DNA from: Nostoc edaphicum CCNP1411
Lineage (GTDB): Bacteria; Cyanobacteriota; Cyanobacteriia; Cyanobacteriales; Nostocaceae
Direction of reading: 5' to 3'
Length of the DNA stretch: 64,000 nucleotides
NCBI RefSeq assembly: GCF_014023275.1
Contig: NZ_CP054698.1
Coordinates: forward strand, 1,054,001 to 1,118,000
Below, one piece after another: positions 15,994 to 26,827 of this stretch. A program made the position numbers and the translations under genes. Positions within the stretch are counted from its first letter, which is position 1. The number at the start of each line of letters is the position of its first letter. Under the pieces are notes generated by a model, which was given only the letters and a program-made list of their open reading frames with translations, did not search any database and had not been told where the DNA came from.

Positions 15994-17226
15994 TTAAAAT
16001 ATCTGCTCAAAAGCCTCAATTAAGCTGTTAACTTCATCCAGGGTGTTGTAATGTACCATACTCACCCGGACTATTCCACCTTGCGATGCTAACCCCAAGT
16101 ATTCAATGAGCCGTTTGGCATAAAAGTCTCCGTAGCGAATTCCAATAAAATGTTGGTCAATTTTTTCTGGAATAGTTGAACTATGTATTCCATCTACTAT
16201 AAAAGATATAGTCGGCACACGAAATTCACGATCAGCCTTTGATTGACCAATCACTCGTACATTAGACTTGCCGTTGAGGTAATTTAGGAGGCGATCGCTA
16301 ATCTTTTCTTCATGTAGGCTAATTAAATCAAACGCCTGCACCATTTGATTTCTCAAATCAGGTGCAGTTTCATTGCCATAGTGCAGTTGTGCTAATTCAC
16401 TCAAGTAATCACATAAACCTAACATTCCATAACTTAATTCAAAATTGACATTACCTAACTGAAATTTATAAGGTATATCTGTCTGTTCAATAAAATAATG
16501 GTTAAGACCAGGCAATCTTAATAAATGTTCTTCTTTGCCATAAAGTAAGGCATGATGTGGCCCATAGACTTTATAACAACTCAAAGCATAGAAATCTACA
16601 TCCAAATCTTGAACATCAACTAATCTGTGGGGTGCATAAGCTACACCATCTACACAAATCATCGCGTTGCGATCGTGTACAAATGCAGCAATTTCTTTAA
16701 TTGGGTTGATGGTTCCCAGAACATTAGAAGCATGAGTCAAAGCTACTAGTTTGGTACGCTGACTCATCAATGGTTCTAAATCTGCTAAATGAAGTTTCAA
16801 GGTGTCTGGACGGATTTGCCACACTTTCACCTTCATTCCTTGTTTTTCAAGAGCGACCCAAGCACCAATATTAGCCTCATGGTCACAATTAGTAACAATA
16901 ATCTCATCGCCAGGTGTGAAGGTTTGACCCAAACAAATTGAGAGAACTCTCAACATCATTGTAGTAGATGGGCCCATGACCACTTCTTTAGAAGAATTGG
17001 CATTAATGAAACTAGCCATTCCCCTAGTTGCTAGGGCTAATCGTTCTCCTGCAAGTTGAGAAACCCCATACGAAGCTCCCAACTGGACATCTGAACTTAA
17101 GAGAAATTCACTAATTCTATCTACTACTTTTTTCAGAGTTTGTGACCCGCCAGCATTATCAAAAAAAGTCCATTCACCAGCTAGAGCAGGAAAATATTGA
17201 CGGACTTTATCAAGATTCAGGAGCAT
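15994..17226 (-). CDS. cysteine desulfurase-like PLP enzyme (class V aminotransferase fold)
   Basis: 410 residues of the fold-type I class V group, closest to the cysteine desulfurase-like (VC1184) subfamily. PLP-binding residues are visible: the Asp in CVDGVAYAPH (Asp193) and the Schiff-base Lys in LSCYKVYGPH (Lys219), with FFDNAGGSQT near the N-terminus. The C-terminal VRVSMVHYNTLDEVNSLIEA helix is typical of the subfamily. Whether it releases sulfur from cysteine is unproven; isc or suf partners are not nearby. Confidence 0.85.
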   Translation of the reverse strand: MLLNLDKVRQYFPALAGEWTFFDNAGGSQTLKKVVDRISEFLLSSDVQLGASYGVSQLAGERLALATRGMASFINANSSKEVVMGPSTTMMLRVLSICLGQTFTPGDEIIVTNCDHEANIGAWVALEKQGMKVKVWQIRPDTLKLHLADLEPLMSQRTKLVALTHASNVLGTINPIKEIAAFVHDRNAMICVDGVAYAPHRLVDVQDLDVDFYALSCYKVYGPHHALLYGKEEHLLRLPGLNHYFIEQTDIPYKFQLGNVNFELSYGMLGLCDYLSELAQLHYGNETAPDLRNQMVQAFDLISLHEEKISDRLLNYLNGKSNVRVIGQSKADREFRVPTISFIVDGIHSSTIPEKIDQHFIGIRYGDFYAKRLIEYLGLASQGGIVRVSMVHYNTLDEVNSLIEAFEQIF

Positions 17227-17500
17227 AGTATTATAAGTCCTCTAGAGAATGTTCTTTACCCTAGCCTAGCTTTTGGCAAGTTGCCTAGATGTGCCAGCCT
17301 TCTTGCTCTGTAACAATCTATCTAGAGAGGGTATACTTGGAACCCCAAAGAGTATACTACTTATATATCTAACTTCCAGCAAGGATTAATGTCTTGATTC
17401 TTCACAATTCTCGCCAATTTTATTTGATAAGTTTAAGGGAGAGTCAAAGCAGCTATTGTTTTGATTCTTAATTCCTTGATTGAAAACAAAGGAACGACCT

Positions 17501-17734
17501 ATGAACACTACCGTTACATACGACATTGAGGTTATCAAGGAAGAAGCACTTCAACTTGTCAAAAAGGGACTTATTAACCGTCAGCAGCCAATTTATACCC
17601 TCTGTAAATATATTCCTCATCGTGACTGGGTTAATTTTGAACTTGAGTTAGAAAAAAACGAATTTCTACTCAGAGATAGAATTATCGACCTACTGAATCA
17701 CGAATCGTGGGAAGACGATTATGGCTGCATTTAG
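17501..17734 (+). CDS. DUF4327 family protein
   Basis: 77 residues from ATG 17501, preceded by AAGGA at about 17490. An upstream in-frame TTG at 17480 would add seven residues but is less likely. The conserved core of this cyanobacterial family is visible: YDIEVIKEEALQLVKKGLI, RQQPIYTLCKYIPHRDW and LLRDRIIDLL. Function unknown. It stands alone, with gene-free sequence on both sides. Confidence 0.85.
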   Translation: MNTTVTYDIEVIKEEALQLVKKGLINRQQPIYTLCKYIPHRDWVNFELELEKNEFLLRDRIIDLLNHESWEDDYGCI

Positions 17735-17893
17735 AGGCTGAACCCCCATTAGCAGCATCCCAATAAAATCAAAATTACAAATCAATTTTTCAGCATTAAC
17801 AACCCTCGCATTCAGTCGGGGGTTATAAATAAGAGATTATTAAAGTAAGCAATAATTGTCTATTAGTGATTACAGTGTACACAAGTCTTTTAG

Positions 17894-18216
17894 AGGATGT
17901 TTTAAAAGTCTTCTAGTCGGTAGCAAAACGTTTTAGATCCCCCTAAATCCCCCTTAAAAAGGGGGACTTTTAGAGATTTTCCCCCTTTTTAAGGCTACGG
18001 TGTACACACAAGTCTGAAATAGCGGATTAACCAAGTTTTTACCCCACCCTAACCCTCCCCTTGCAAAGGGGAGGGAACTGGATTTTCTATTTCCCCCCTT
18101 GGCAAGGGGGGATTAAGGGGGGTAATTAGACTTATATGTACACCGTAGCCTTTTTAAGGGGGTTGGGGGGATCTAAAAGTGCCTAAAATTACAGCCAACC
18201 ACTTTTAAAACATCCT
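17894..18216. mobile_element. outer MITE-like element
   Basis: Ends are perfect 16-bp inverted repeats, AGGATGTTTTAAAAGT (17894-17909) and its complement (18201-18216). Inside are CCCCCTAAATCCCCCTTAAA-type G/C hairpins. It is interrupted by a second element at 17994-18149. Confidence 0.65.
17994..18149. mobile_element. inner palindromic element nested in the outer one
   Basis: 156 bp starting GCTACGGTGTACA and ending TGTACACCGTAGC. It is flanked on both sides by CTTTTTAAG (17985-17993 and 18150-18158), a probable 9-bp target duplication. Removing it restores a continuous CCCCCTTTTTAAGGGGG palindrome of the outer element. The same family occurs at 60152-60468. Confidence 0.65.
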
Positions 18217-18751
18217 TTTAGAAGTAAACCCAGAATCCGGTCGCGTAGTTCTAACTGCTGGGAATACGGTTTATTTTATACTAGTAGTGTTAATAGCTCC
18301 TCCATCCACGCGGCGTTAGTATTGGTGTAGCCTCTCCTAGAGAAGTTTGCCACAGCCATCGCTTCGTTTTCTGGCGCTGGCGTGTTTTTATCCCGCTTGT
18401 GGTCTATATTACATGCAATTTTGTACCGCTATATATTTAATAGCGTTACAAAATTGTACTTGACGTACCTTTTTTTGTGCTGGATATTTTTAATATTCAT
18501 AAGAGTAACTTATTTAATATTAGGGATTTTTGCTATTTGTACTTATAGTAGTATTTCTGCTTACTTCAACTAAAATATCAGCATTATTATGTGTCATATC
18601 AAACTTCAGATATGAACAATTATCCGGAATGCTGCTAGTTTAGTTAGTAGTTTGATTGAAATGTACTTAAATTAAGAGATAAATTCCCTAAAATCAATAT
18701 ATTTATTCAGCAGATTTTGTCATCCCTATTCCTGAGTGAACTAGATTAGTT

Positions 18752-20083
18752 ATGCTCCTAGATTTAGAAAGATTTTATCAGGCTTGCAATCCGAGCAGAC
18801 CTCTAATCATAGGAAACCCTAGCGATCGCCGATACTATATCGATTTTGCTGCGGTGCGGGGTGGTAAAATCATCGAAGCTTTACAGCGGACGATCGCGAG
18901 AATTTCGCCGGATATTCCCACTTGTCAGCTATTTACCGGACATCTCGGCTGTGGTAAATCAACGGAGTTGTTGCGCCTCAAAGCTGAATTAGAAGTGCAG
19001 CAATTTCATGTAGTTTACTTTGAGTCTACCCATGTCTTAGAAATGGCCGATGTGGATGTGACTGATATTTTATTGGCGATCGCAGGACAGGTAAGTGAAA
19101 GCCTAGAAGCCATGAGAATCAGTCTCAAACCTACCTACTTTACCAAGTTATTTGGTGAACTTGTGGATTTTCTGCAAACACCAATTGACTTTGGCGTAGA
19201 AGCAGAGTTGTCTGTGGGGATTGCCAAAATCACAGCTAAAACTAAAGAAAGTCCCCAATTGCGGCGACGGTTAAGAGATTATCTAGAACCCCGAACAGCA
19301 AATATTTTACAGGCAATTAATCAAGAATTGCTAGAACGTGCCATCAAGGAACTGAAAACCAGGGGAAAAAAAGGATTGGTGGTAATTGTTGATAACTTGG
19401 ATAGAGTTGCAATTCGACCTTTACCATCGGGGCGATCGCTACCAGAATACTTGTTTATTCAGCGTGGCGAACAGTTACGCAAACTAAATTGTCATGTAGT
19501 CTATACTATTCCCCTAGCTCTGACTTTCTCCAACGATAGCGCCGAACTTCAGCATCGTTTAGGGGGAGGAGTTGCACCAAAAGTATTACCGATGATACCC
19601 GTGCGTCTACGCTCTGGCGAGATTTTCCCGCAAGGGCTAACAATGTTGCGGCAAATGGTTCTAGCTAGAGCTTTTCCAGACATTTTGCCTAGCGATCGGT
19701 TAGGCTTAATTACAGAAGTGTTTGATAGTCTGGAAACCCTAGATCGGTTATGCCTGATTAGTGGTGGTCATGTCCGCGACTTACTGGGGTTACTGTTTGA
19801 CTGTCTGCGAGAACAAGATCCACCATTTGAACGGGAATGTGTCGATTTGGTGATTCAAAGACAGCGAGATTACCGAGCCAACGCCATCGATCCCCATGAG
19901 TGGGAATTAATCTTTCAAGTGGTGCAACAGCAGAGGGTTAGAGGCGATATAGAATACCACACTCTATTGCGAAGTTTATTTGTATTTGAATACCGCGATC
20001 ATCAGGGAGCTTGGTTTGCCGTCAACCCAGTTTTAGCAGAGACGGAAAAATTTAAATCATGGTTGAACGACACCCACAAGTAG
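18752..20083 (+). CDS. P-loop ATPase partner of the STAND/WD40 protein
   Basis: 443 residues. Walker A is GHLGCGKST (63-71) and Walker B is LVVIVDNLDRV (209-219), with the Asp-Asn-Leu-Asp style seen in KAP/STAND-like AAA ATPases. A later LISGGHVRDLLGLL segment resembles a sensor-2 helix. No membrane segment or effector domain is visible. The last 25 bases overlap the start of the next gene, so the two are translationally coupled and probably form one complex. Function unknown; the pairing with a large STAND protein suggests a signalling or defence ATPase. Confidence 0.8.
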   Translation: MLLDLERFYQACNPSRPLIIGNPSDRRYYIDFAAVRGGKIIEALQRTIARISPDIPTCQLFTGHLGCGKSTELLRLKAELEVQQFHVVYFESTHVLEMADVDVTDILLAIAGQVSESLEAMRISLKPTYFTKLFGELVDFLQTPIDFGVEAELSVGIAKITAKTKESPQLRRRLRDYLEPRTANILQAINQELLERAIKELKTRGKKGLVVIVDNLDRVAIRPLPSGRSLPEYLFIQRGEQLRKLNCHVVYTIPLALTFSNDSAELQHRLGGGVAPKVLPMIPVRLRSGEIFPQGLTMLRQMVLARAFPDILPSDRLGLITEVFDSLETLDRLCLISGGHVRDLLGLLFDCLREQDPPFERECVDLVIQRQRDYRANAIDPHEWELIFQVVQQQRVRGDIEYHTLLRSLFVFEYRDHQGAWFAVNPVLAETEKFKSWLNDTHK

Positions 20084-23000
20084 ATGTAAGAGTAGCTAAC
20101 GAGCGAGCTTTGCGAAGTTTGGGGAGAGCAATTGCCCTTTCTAGCGGTCAATTCTCCTTGGTTTTGGTGTGCTGCAATTATCGAGTTTTGCAAGAACTTA
20201 TGCTGCAACGACTCGAAGAACTTTCTTCAGGAGTACACCAAATTCAAAAGGTAGTTCTGCCGCATAATGCTAGAAGCCTTTACACAAGTATTCATTTACA
20301 ACTAGTAACTGAAGCTAATCCGCCATCGGCGTTGATGATTTTGGGTTTAGAGTCAGTAGATGGAATCGATGATTTACTGAGGTCTATCAATCATATTCGG
20401 GATGAATTTCGCAAACGCCACCCATTTCCAATGATTTTGTGGGTGAATGAAGAAGTGTTGCAAAAGGTAGTCCGTTTAGCACCAGATTTTGCTAGTTGGG
20501 CGGCGACACCGATTCGGTTTGAGATGACAACTCAATCATTGCGGCAATTTCTGCAACAAGAAACTGACTCTTTGTTTGCTACAGTGTTACCAACCGATGC
20601 TGCACAACACCAACCTCCTCAAGTTGCAAAGCATTATTCCACTGTGGAGCAAGTCTGGAAACATAGTTATGAACTGCACTTTGCCATTAAAGAGTTGCAC
20701 AATCGTGGTATTACCTTAGAGCCAGAATTATACGCTAGTTTAGAATTTGTTTTCGGTCTAGATAACTATATTAGCGATCGCATCAATACAGCTTTAAGGC
20801 ATTTTCAGCAAAGCTTGCAAGTTTGGCAAAAGTTAGGGGAGCAGGGGGACTTTACTTCCCCTACTCCCCCTGCTCCCCCTGCCCCCCCCCCTGCTCCCTT
20901 TACTTCCCCATCTCCTCCATCGCCTCCATCTCCCCTACTTCTGCGACAGGGAATCTTGCTATTTTATATTGGGCTGTGTTATTGCCGTTTTGCAGAACAA
21001 AATCAAACAGAAAATCGCCGCCATTGGTACACAGCAAAATCTTATTTTCAGCAATGCTTGAATATTTTGCAGATGGCTGGGCGTTTAGATATAGTTGCTG
21101 GATTTATTAATCAACTTGCAGAGGTTTTACAATATCTGCAAGAGTGGGAAGAGTTGCAGACTGTTGCTCAAAAGTCTTTGGAGTTACATCAAACTTATGG
21201 TAGTCAAATCCAATTAGCTTGTGACTACGGTTTTCTGGCGCAAGTGGCTGTGCAGCAGTCGCGGTGGGTACAGGCGAGTATATTAGCACACGTATCATTG
21301 CTGAAATTAGGGGAGGCGCAAAAGCACAATGACCCTTATAACTGCTTATTTCCCTTACTGCTGGGGCAAATTTCTTATTTAGTATTGGCGAAAGCACAGC
21401 GAAATTTAGGTGAACTAGAAGTCGCTCGTGAATATTTAGACAAGGCAACAAAAGAACTGTCATCAGCATTAGAAAGTAGTGCCCATCAATACGATGCCCA
21501 TCGTTATATTCGCTTATTGCGGACACTGCGATCGCTATACTTTGAAGAAGGGCGCTATTTGGAAGCCTATTACATTCGACAGAAACGCCGTTCTGTTGAG
21601 CAGCAGTACGGGTTTCGGGCTTTTATCGGTGCAGGCCGTTTACAACCCCAAAGACAGGCGACAAACCCAGCATTGATGTCACATTCTGGAAGTAGCAGCG
21701 TTGCTTTAGAAATTGCGGCTTCTGGTCGGGAGCGTGATATTAATAACTTAATTGGCAGAATTAGCCGCGCCGATCAAAAGTTGACGGTGATTCATGGTCA
21801 ATCAGGGGTGGGTAAGAGTTCTACCGTCACTGCGGGTTTAGTTCCAGCCCTGCAAAACCGAGCCATTGGCGATCAAATAGCTGTGCCTGTAGTACTACAA
21901 GTTTACACCGATTGGGCACGGGAATTAAGCAAATCTTTGAGTGAGGCGATGTCTAGTGATGCATCCCTTGCCATTTATGCCGATATCAAGCCAGAAGCAG
22001 CCATTGAAGCGGAGGCTTTGCCCTACTCTGAAACACCTATTACCATTGTCAGAATTTTACAACAACTCAAAGAAAATGCTGATAACCATCTGATCACAGT
22101 TTTAATTTTTGACCAGTTTGAAGAATTTTTCTTTGGTTATAGCGATCGCAATCAGAAGCAGGAGTTTGATAAATTTATTAGCGATTGCCTTAAAATACCT
22201 TTTGTCAAAGTCATCCTTTCCTTGCGAGAAGATTATTTACATCGGTTATTAGACTTTAAACATCTTTCGGCACTAGAAGCGATTAATAACAATATTCTCG
22301 ATAAGCATATTCGTTACCAGTTAAATAACTTTTCGCCAGAATATGCCAAAGCAATTATCCGAAAATTGACCGAGCGATCGCAGTTTAATTTAGAACCTGC
22401 TTTAATTGATGCTTTAATCGAAGATTTATCTACAGAATTTGGTGAAGTTCGCCCTATTGAATTACAAGTTGTCGGAGCGCAAATTCAAGACGAGCGCATT
22501 ACTACACTAGAAGAATATCAGCCATATAGACCGAACAAACTCATCGAGCGATATCTTAAGGAACTGATTAAAGACTGCGGCCCAGAAAATGAACGAGCCG
22601 CGTTACTCGTCTTATACTTATTAACAGATGAAAGTAACAACCGACCTTTTAAAACTCGTGCTGAATTAGCGGCGCAGCTAGCAGAGTTAGAAGATGGTGG
22701 CAAATTAGAGTTAGTCTTAGACATTTTAGTGCGCTCTGGTTTAGTAGTTATATTTCCCGATGTACCAGAACGCTATCAATTGATTCATGATTATTTAGTA
22801 GACTTGATTCGTTACCTGCAACAACAAGAATCTAGTTTACAGGTACAACTAAATCAGTTGCGTTACAAAGTAGAACAAAGTAAAACTGAGATTGAGCGAC
22901 TTAAGAGGGAACTTAGCCAAAATAAGCAGCGATCCAAATTGGTAGATTCTCATCCTCAACAGGGATTAGATTTATTAACAGAATTGCGGGAATTACATAA

Positions 23001-25224
23001 ACGGGAAGAATTGAGTCAATTAGAAATTGAGCAATTACGAGCTGAACTCAAAGAAAAAGAATTAACAGCAAAACTAGCAGAAAGTCAAAAGAAACAAAGA
23101 CTCAGTGAAGCTCAATTAAATCGTTCGTTGAAAATCGCCCTAACTGCTTCCGTTCTCGCCATATTAGGATTAAGTGTTTCCATAGTGACAGCAGTAGATA
23201 GCGAAATTAAAACCCTCAGTGCATCCAGTGAAGCCCTCTTTGCATCCCAAAAAGGTATTGATGCTTTAAAGGAAGGTTTAAAAGCGGGGAGAAAATTACA
23301 ACAAACAGTCTGGGTAGATTCCTATACAAGAGAGCAAGTACAGACGGCGCTTTATCAGGCAGTTTCCGGGTTGAGAGAATATAATCGTTTCGACGGGCAT
23401 ATATCTGGGGTAAATAGTGCTACATTTAGCAGCGTTCCCCCTTGGGGTTGGCAAAGCCATCGCTCTTTAATTGCCTCGGCTAGTGCAGACACTACAATCA
23501 ATCTCTGGCGTCCCGATGGTAGCTTGGTCAAAACCTTGTCTGGGCATCAAGATGTAGTTAATAGCGTCAGTTTCAGCCCTGATAGTCAAATCATTGCTTC
23601 CGCTAGCCAAGATAAGACAGTAAAACTTTGGAGTCGAGAAGGTCAACTGCTTGCTACTCTTTTAGGACATCAGGGTGTAGTGAATAGTGTTAGTTTCAGT
23701 AAAGATGGTCAACTCATTGCTTCAGCTAGTACAGATAAGACAGTAAAAATTTGGAGTCAGGACGGTAAATTACTCAAAACCTTGCAAGGACATAATGGTG
23801 CAGTTTTGAGCGTTGCTTGGTCAACTGATGGTCAAACTATTGCTTCTGGGAGTGCTGACAACACCATCAAGCTTTGGAGTCGGAATGGTGAGTTGCTTAA
23901 AACCTTCTCAGGGCATAATGATGCAGTCTTGAGTCTAGCTTGGTCGCCCGATGGTCAAACTATTGCTTCTGCTAGTTTAGACCAGACAATTAAACTGTGG
24001 AATCTAGATGGTAAGTTACTGCGAACCTTGTCGGGGCATAGTGCTGGAGTTACCAGCGTCAGTTTTAGCCGTGATGGTAACACGATCGCTTCCGCAAGTA
24101 CCGACGAGACAATCAGACTTTGGAGTTCTCAAGGTGTCCTGCTGGGAACCCTGAAGGGACATAATAATTGGGTTAACAGTGTCAGTTTCAGCCCAGATGG
24201 TCGTACCTTGGCTTCTGCCAGTCGGGATAAAACAGTAAAACTCTGGCGTTGGGATGATGTGTTACTGCGAAAGCCCAAAGCTAATGATGACTGGGTGACT
24301 AGCATCAGTTTTAGCCCTGGGGGTCGTACTTTAGCCGCAGCCAGTCGAGACAAAACTGTAAAACTTTTCAATCGAGAGGGTAAGCTTATCCGTAGTTTTA
24401 CGGGGCATCAGGGTCAAGTTTGGGGAGTTAGTTTTAGTCCTGATGGTAAAGCGATCGCTTCGGCTAGTAAAGATAAAACAGTAAAACTTTGGAGTCGCAA
24501 CGGTAAACTGCTCAACACCCTACAGGGTCATAATGATACCGTCTTGGGTGTAGCTTGGTCGCCGAATGGTCAAGTAATTGCCTCGGCTAGTAAAGATAAA
24601 ACGGTAAAGCTTTGGAGTCGAGACGGTATACTACTCAACACTTTGCAAGGACATCAAGATGCAGTGAATTGGGTAAGTTTTAGCCCCGATGGTAAATTGT
24701 TAGCCTCAGCCAGTGATGATAAAAACGTGAAAATCTGGAGTGTAGAGGGTAAATTAATATACACATTAGCTGGTCATAGCCGCCGAGTAAATGGGGTTGC
24801 TTGGTCGCCTGATAGTCAAAGCATTGCCTCAGTTAGTATTGATAGCACGGTGAAGATTTGGAATCGAGACGGGAAACTGGTAAATAATCTCGTAGGCGAT
24901 GGTGATAGTTTCATCAGTGTCAGTTTTAGCCCCGACGGCAAGACACTAGCAGCTAGCAGTGATGATAAAGTGAGGATTTGGAACCGAGAAGGGACATTAC
25001 TGATTGCTTTGAAAGGTGATAAGCAAGAGTTAACCAGCGTTAGTTTCAGTCCTGACGGTCAGACTCTGGCTGCGGGTAGTGGTAATGGTACAGTGATTTT
25101 ACAGAATTTGGCAGACATCCAACTGGAAAAATTACTAGCACGGGGTTGCGATTTGCTGCATGATTATTTGCAGACTAATCAGAAGCTAATGAAAAGCGAT
25201 CGCGCCTTGTGTTCTGGTAGGTGA
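20059..25224 (+). CDS. giant TPR-nSTAND-WD40 protein
   Basis: 1721 residues. Regions in order: N-terminal domain (1-200) that looks like a divergent P-loop-less NTPase fold; Pro-rich linker (about 264-293); TPR-like helices (about 300-520); nSTAND NTPase with Walker A HGQSGVGKSS (about 576) and Walker B LIFDQFEEFF (about 680); coiled coil (about 930-1015); one membrane segment (about 1027-1047); then 14 WD40 repeats (about 1112-1690), enough for two seven-bladed propellers. STAND proteins act as ligand-triggered switches, with the WD40 part as sensor. Most repeats are near-identical SFSPDG...SASxDKTVKLW units, a sign of recent repeat homogenisation. Start ATG 20059 lies inside the preceding gene. 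A 10-base C run at 20882-20891 lies in the linker. Confidence 0.85.
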   Translation: MVERHPQVDVRVANERALRSLGRAIALSSGQFSLVLVCCNYRVLQELMLQRLEELSSGVHQIQKVVLPHNARSLYTSIHLQLVTEANPPSALMILGLESVDGIDDLLRSINHIRDEFRKRHPFPMILWVNEEVLQKVVRLAPDFASWAATPIRFEMTTQSLRQFLQQETDSLFATVLPTDAAQHQPPQVAKHYSTVEQVWKHSYELHFAIKELHNRGITLEPELYASLEFVFGLDNYISDRINTALRHFQQSLQVWQKLGEQGDFTSPTPPAPPAPPPAPFTSPSPPSPPSPLLLRQGILLFYIGLCYCRFAEQNQTENRRHWYTAKSYFQQCLNILQMAGRLDIVAGFINQLAEVLQYLQEWEELQTVAQKSLELHQTYGSQIQLACDYGFLAQVAVQQSRWVQASILAHVSLLKLGEAQKHNDPYNCLFPLLLGQISYLVLAKAQRNLGELEVAREYLDKATKELSSALESSAHQYDAHRYIRLLRTLRSLYFEEGRYLEAYYIRQKRRSVEQQYGFRAFIGAGRLQPQRQATNPALMSHSGSSSVALEIAASGRERDINNLIGRISRADQKLTVIHGQSGVGKSSTVTAGLVPALQNRAIGDQIAVPVVLQVYTDWARELSKSLSEAMSSDASLAIYADIKPEAAIEAEALPYSETPITIVRILQQLKENADNHLITVLIFDQFEEFFFGYSDRNQKQEFDKFISDCLKIPFVKVILSLREDYLHRLLDFKHLSALEAINNNILDKHIRYQLNNFSPEYAKAIIRKLTERSQFNLEPALIDALIEDLSTEFGEVRPIELQVVGAQIQDERITTLEEYQPYRPNKLIERYLKELIKDCGPENERAALLVLYLLTDESNNRPFKTRAELAAQLAELEDGGKLELVLDILVRSGLVVIFPDVPERYQLIHDYLVDLIRYLQQQESSLQVQLNQLRYKVEQSKTEIERLKRELSQNKQRSKLVDSHPQQGLDLLTELRELHKREELSQLEIEQLRAELKEKELTAKLAESQKKQRLSEAQLNRSLKIALTASVLAILGLSVSIVTAVDSEIKTLSASSEALFASQKGIDALKEGLKAGRKLQQTVWVDSYTREQVQTALYQAVSGLREYNRFDGHISGVNSATFSSVPPWGWQSHRSLIASASADTTINLWRPDGSLVKTLSGHQDVVNSVSFSPDSQIIASASQDKTVKLWSREGQLLATLLGHQGVVNSVSFSKDGQLIASASTDKTVKIWSQDGKLLKTLQGHNGAVLSVAWSTDGQTIASGSADNTIKLWSRNGELLKTFSGHNDAVLSLAWSPDGQTIASASLDQTIKLWNLDGKLLRTLSGHSAGVTSVSFSRDGNTIASASTDETIRLWSSQGVLLGTLKGHNNWVNSVSFSPDGRTLASASRDKTVKLWRWDDVLLRKPKANDDWVTSISFSPGGRTLAAASRDKTVKLFNREGKLIRSFTGHQGQVWGVSFSPDGKAIASASKDKTVKLWSRNGKLLNTLQGHNDTVLGVAWSPNGQVIASASKDKTVKLWSRDGILLNTLQGHQDAVNWVSFSPDGKLLASASDDKNVKIWSVEGKLIYTLAGHSRRVNGVAWSPDSQSIASVSIDSTVKIWNRDGKLVNNLVGDGDSFISVSFSPDGKTLAASSDDKVRIWNREGTLLIALKGDKQELTSVSFSPDGQTLAAGSGNGTVILQNLADIQLEKLLARGCDLLHDYLQTNQKLMKSDRALCSGR

Positions 25225-26827
25225 TGCAGATTTTTAATGCAGTAGATAATTGGCGCAAGCGATCGCTAACTTCTAAGTTAGACTCTTGCGATCGCAGTTC
25301 TGGTGGTATCTCTGCCAACAAAAGCGGATTTTCTTGCAACCATTCGTTATTGGCAATCCCCGTCCATGTGCCTTGCTTTTCTCTAAAACTATCAATCAAG
25401 CCCTTTAGTTCTTGAATACAGTACGATTCAAAACCTGATGCTTCAAAAATTGCAGCACGCAAGTATTCTTCAAAAGCATTAATATCATTTTCAACTTCAA
25501 ATATTACATCATCTTGCGGAGATTGAAATTCACTGGAAACATCTATAGTACTTTTTGTGACAACATTAATAATAGGTGCTACGATTCCTTTTATTCCTAA
25601 AATCTGTTGTCTTGTATCAGGATGATAGAGTAATTTATAACCATATTTTGCATATCTTTTGAGGACTTGAAAAGCGGCTTCTTCTCCCGTGTAATAGTTA
25701 TCAACTATTTCAATATCTACACCAAGGCTCTTAGCAATCTTATCGCGGGCATCGCTATTAAGTGGAGCGCGAATTAATACTTCTGCTACTGGACGGGCAA
25801 AACGTAAAAATAGAACGCTTAAGCTATTTTCTAGCTTAGATAAAAAGTATTCTTCCGATTTATCAATTAATCTTTCTTTTACTTGCTTACTCCCCCACAA
25901 TAATGTTGTCATATATTCGACTAAATTTAATGCCTCATCTTTCAATTCCATAGCGAGTTGTCTGGCTATAGAAGATAAAAGCTTGCTAATGTCGCCATAT
26001 AAATCTTCACGCCAAGCGAAATTAGCTTTCATACGATCAAACTGTGGGAATGAATTGGCAGCAAAGATAATAGCTTTTTTTCTAAATGCTTCTTCTTTCA
26101 GTTTTTGGATTTCACTGGCTACAATTTGTAGATATCTCTCTTTAAATTTGGCGAGGCTAGTTGCAGAATTCTCGGTTAAATTATCGAGAGAGTTATTGGT
26201 AACAGAAGAATCATAAAATTTTTGGAGATCAGCTTTCTTCTCTTCCCATCTATGATTCCACCATTCGCTAAACAAAACTCGTCTACGGTCTTCTTCAAAT
26301 CGTTTTGCGTCTTCAGGGTTTTCAGGATAACGTTTGCTAACTAAATTATAAATTTCTTCAGAGGTAGTTAAGATTGTATTTATAGAAGCCTCGCATCTCT
26401 TTTTTAAGATAAATACACGTTCAGTATTAATATAATTAAATATTTTTTCTTTGATTTCTGGAATTCCAGTACCTTTCTTATTTAAAGTTTCCTCATCGAT
26501 AATTCCAGTTAATTTTTTTAACTGGGCTTGAATATTGTTTGCGTCACCAATCTCTAACCTTGTCTGCTCTCCAGCTAATCCATTCAAAACTAGATATGCT
26601 CCCGCAGAACCATATATAATACGTTCCTGTGGAAGTTTGGCACGTCTAAACCAATCTTGAGATGCTTCTTCAATATGAGTTTGAAGTGCTTCTGGAGTGG
26701 CTAATGAGTCAATCCGACTTAAAAATACAAAAAGTTTATCAGCAACGGTAATGTTTTTATCACCAAGTTCTGTGAATTTGATGATTTCTAGTTCCTTCTC
26801 TCTCAGGCTAGTAAAACGCTGTACTAT

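Larger units (their letters stand above)
17735..18751. other. 1-kb intergenic region with nested palindromic elements
   Basis: Contains the composite element at 17894-18216. The rest (18217-18751) is AT-rich. A 63-codon hydrophobic frame at 18382-18573 has no ribosome-binding site and no family features. Confidence 0.5.

Noticed and set aside
18382-18573. 63-codon hydrophobic frame
   Set aside because: AT-rich spacer translation; no start signal and no family features.
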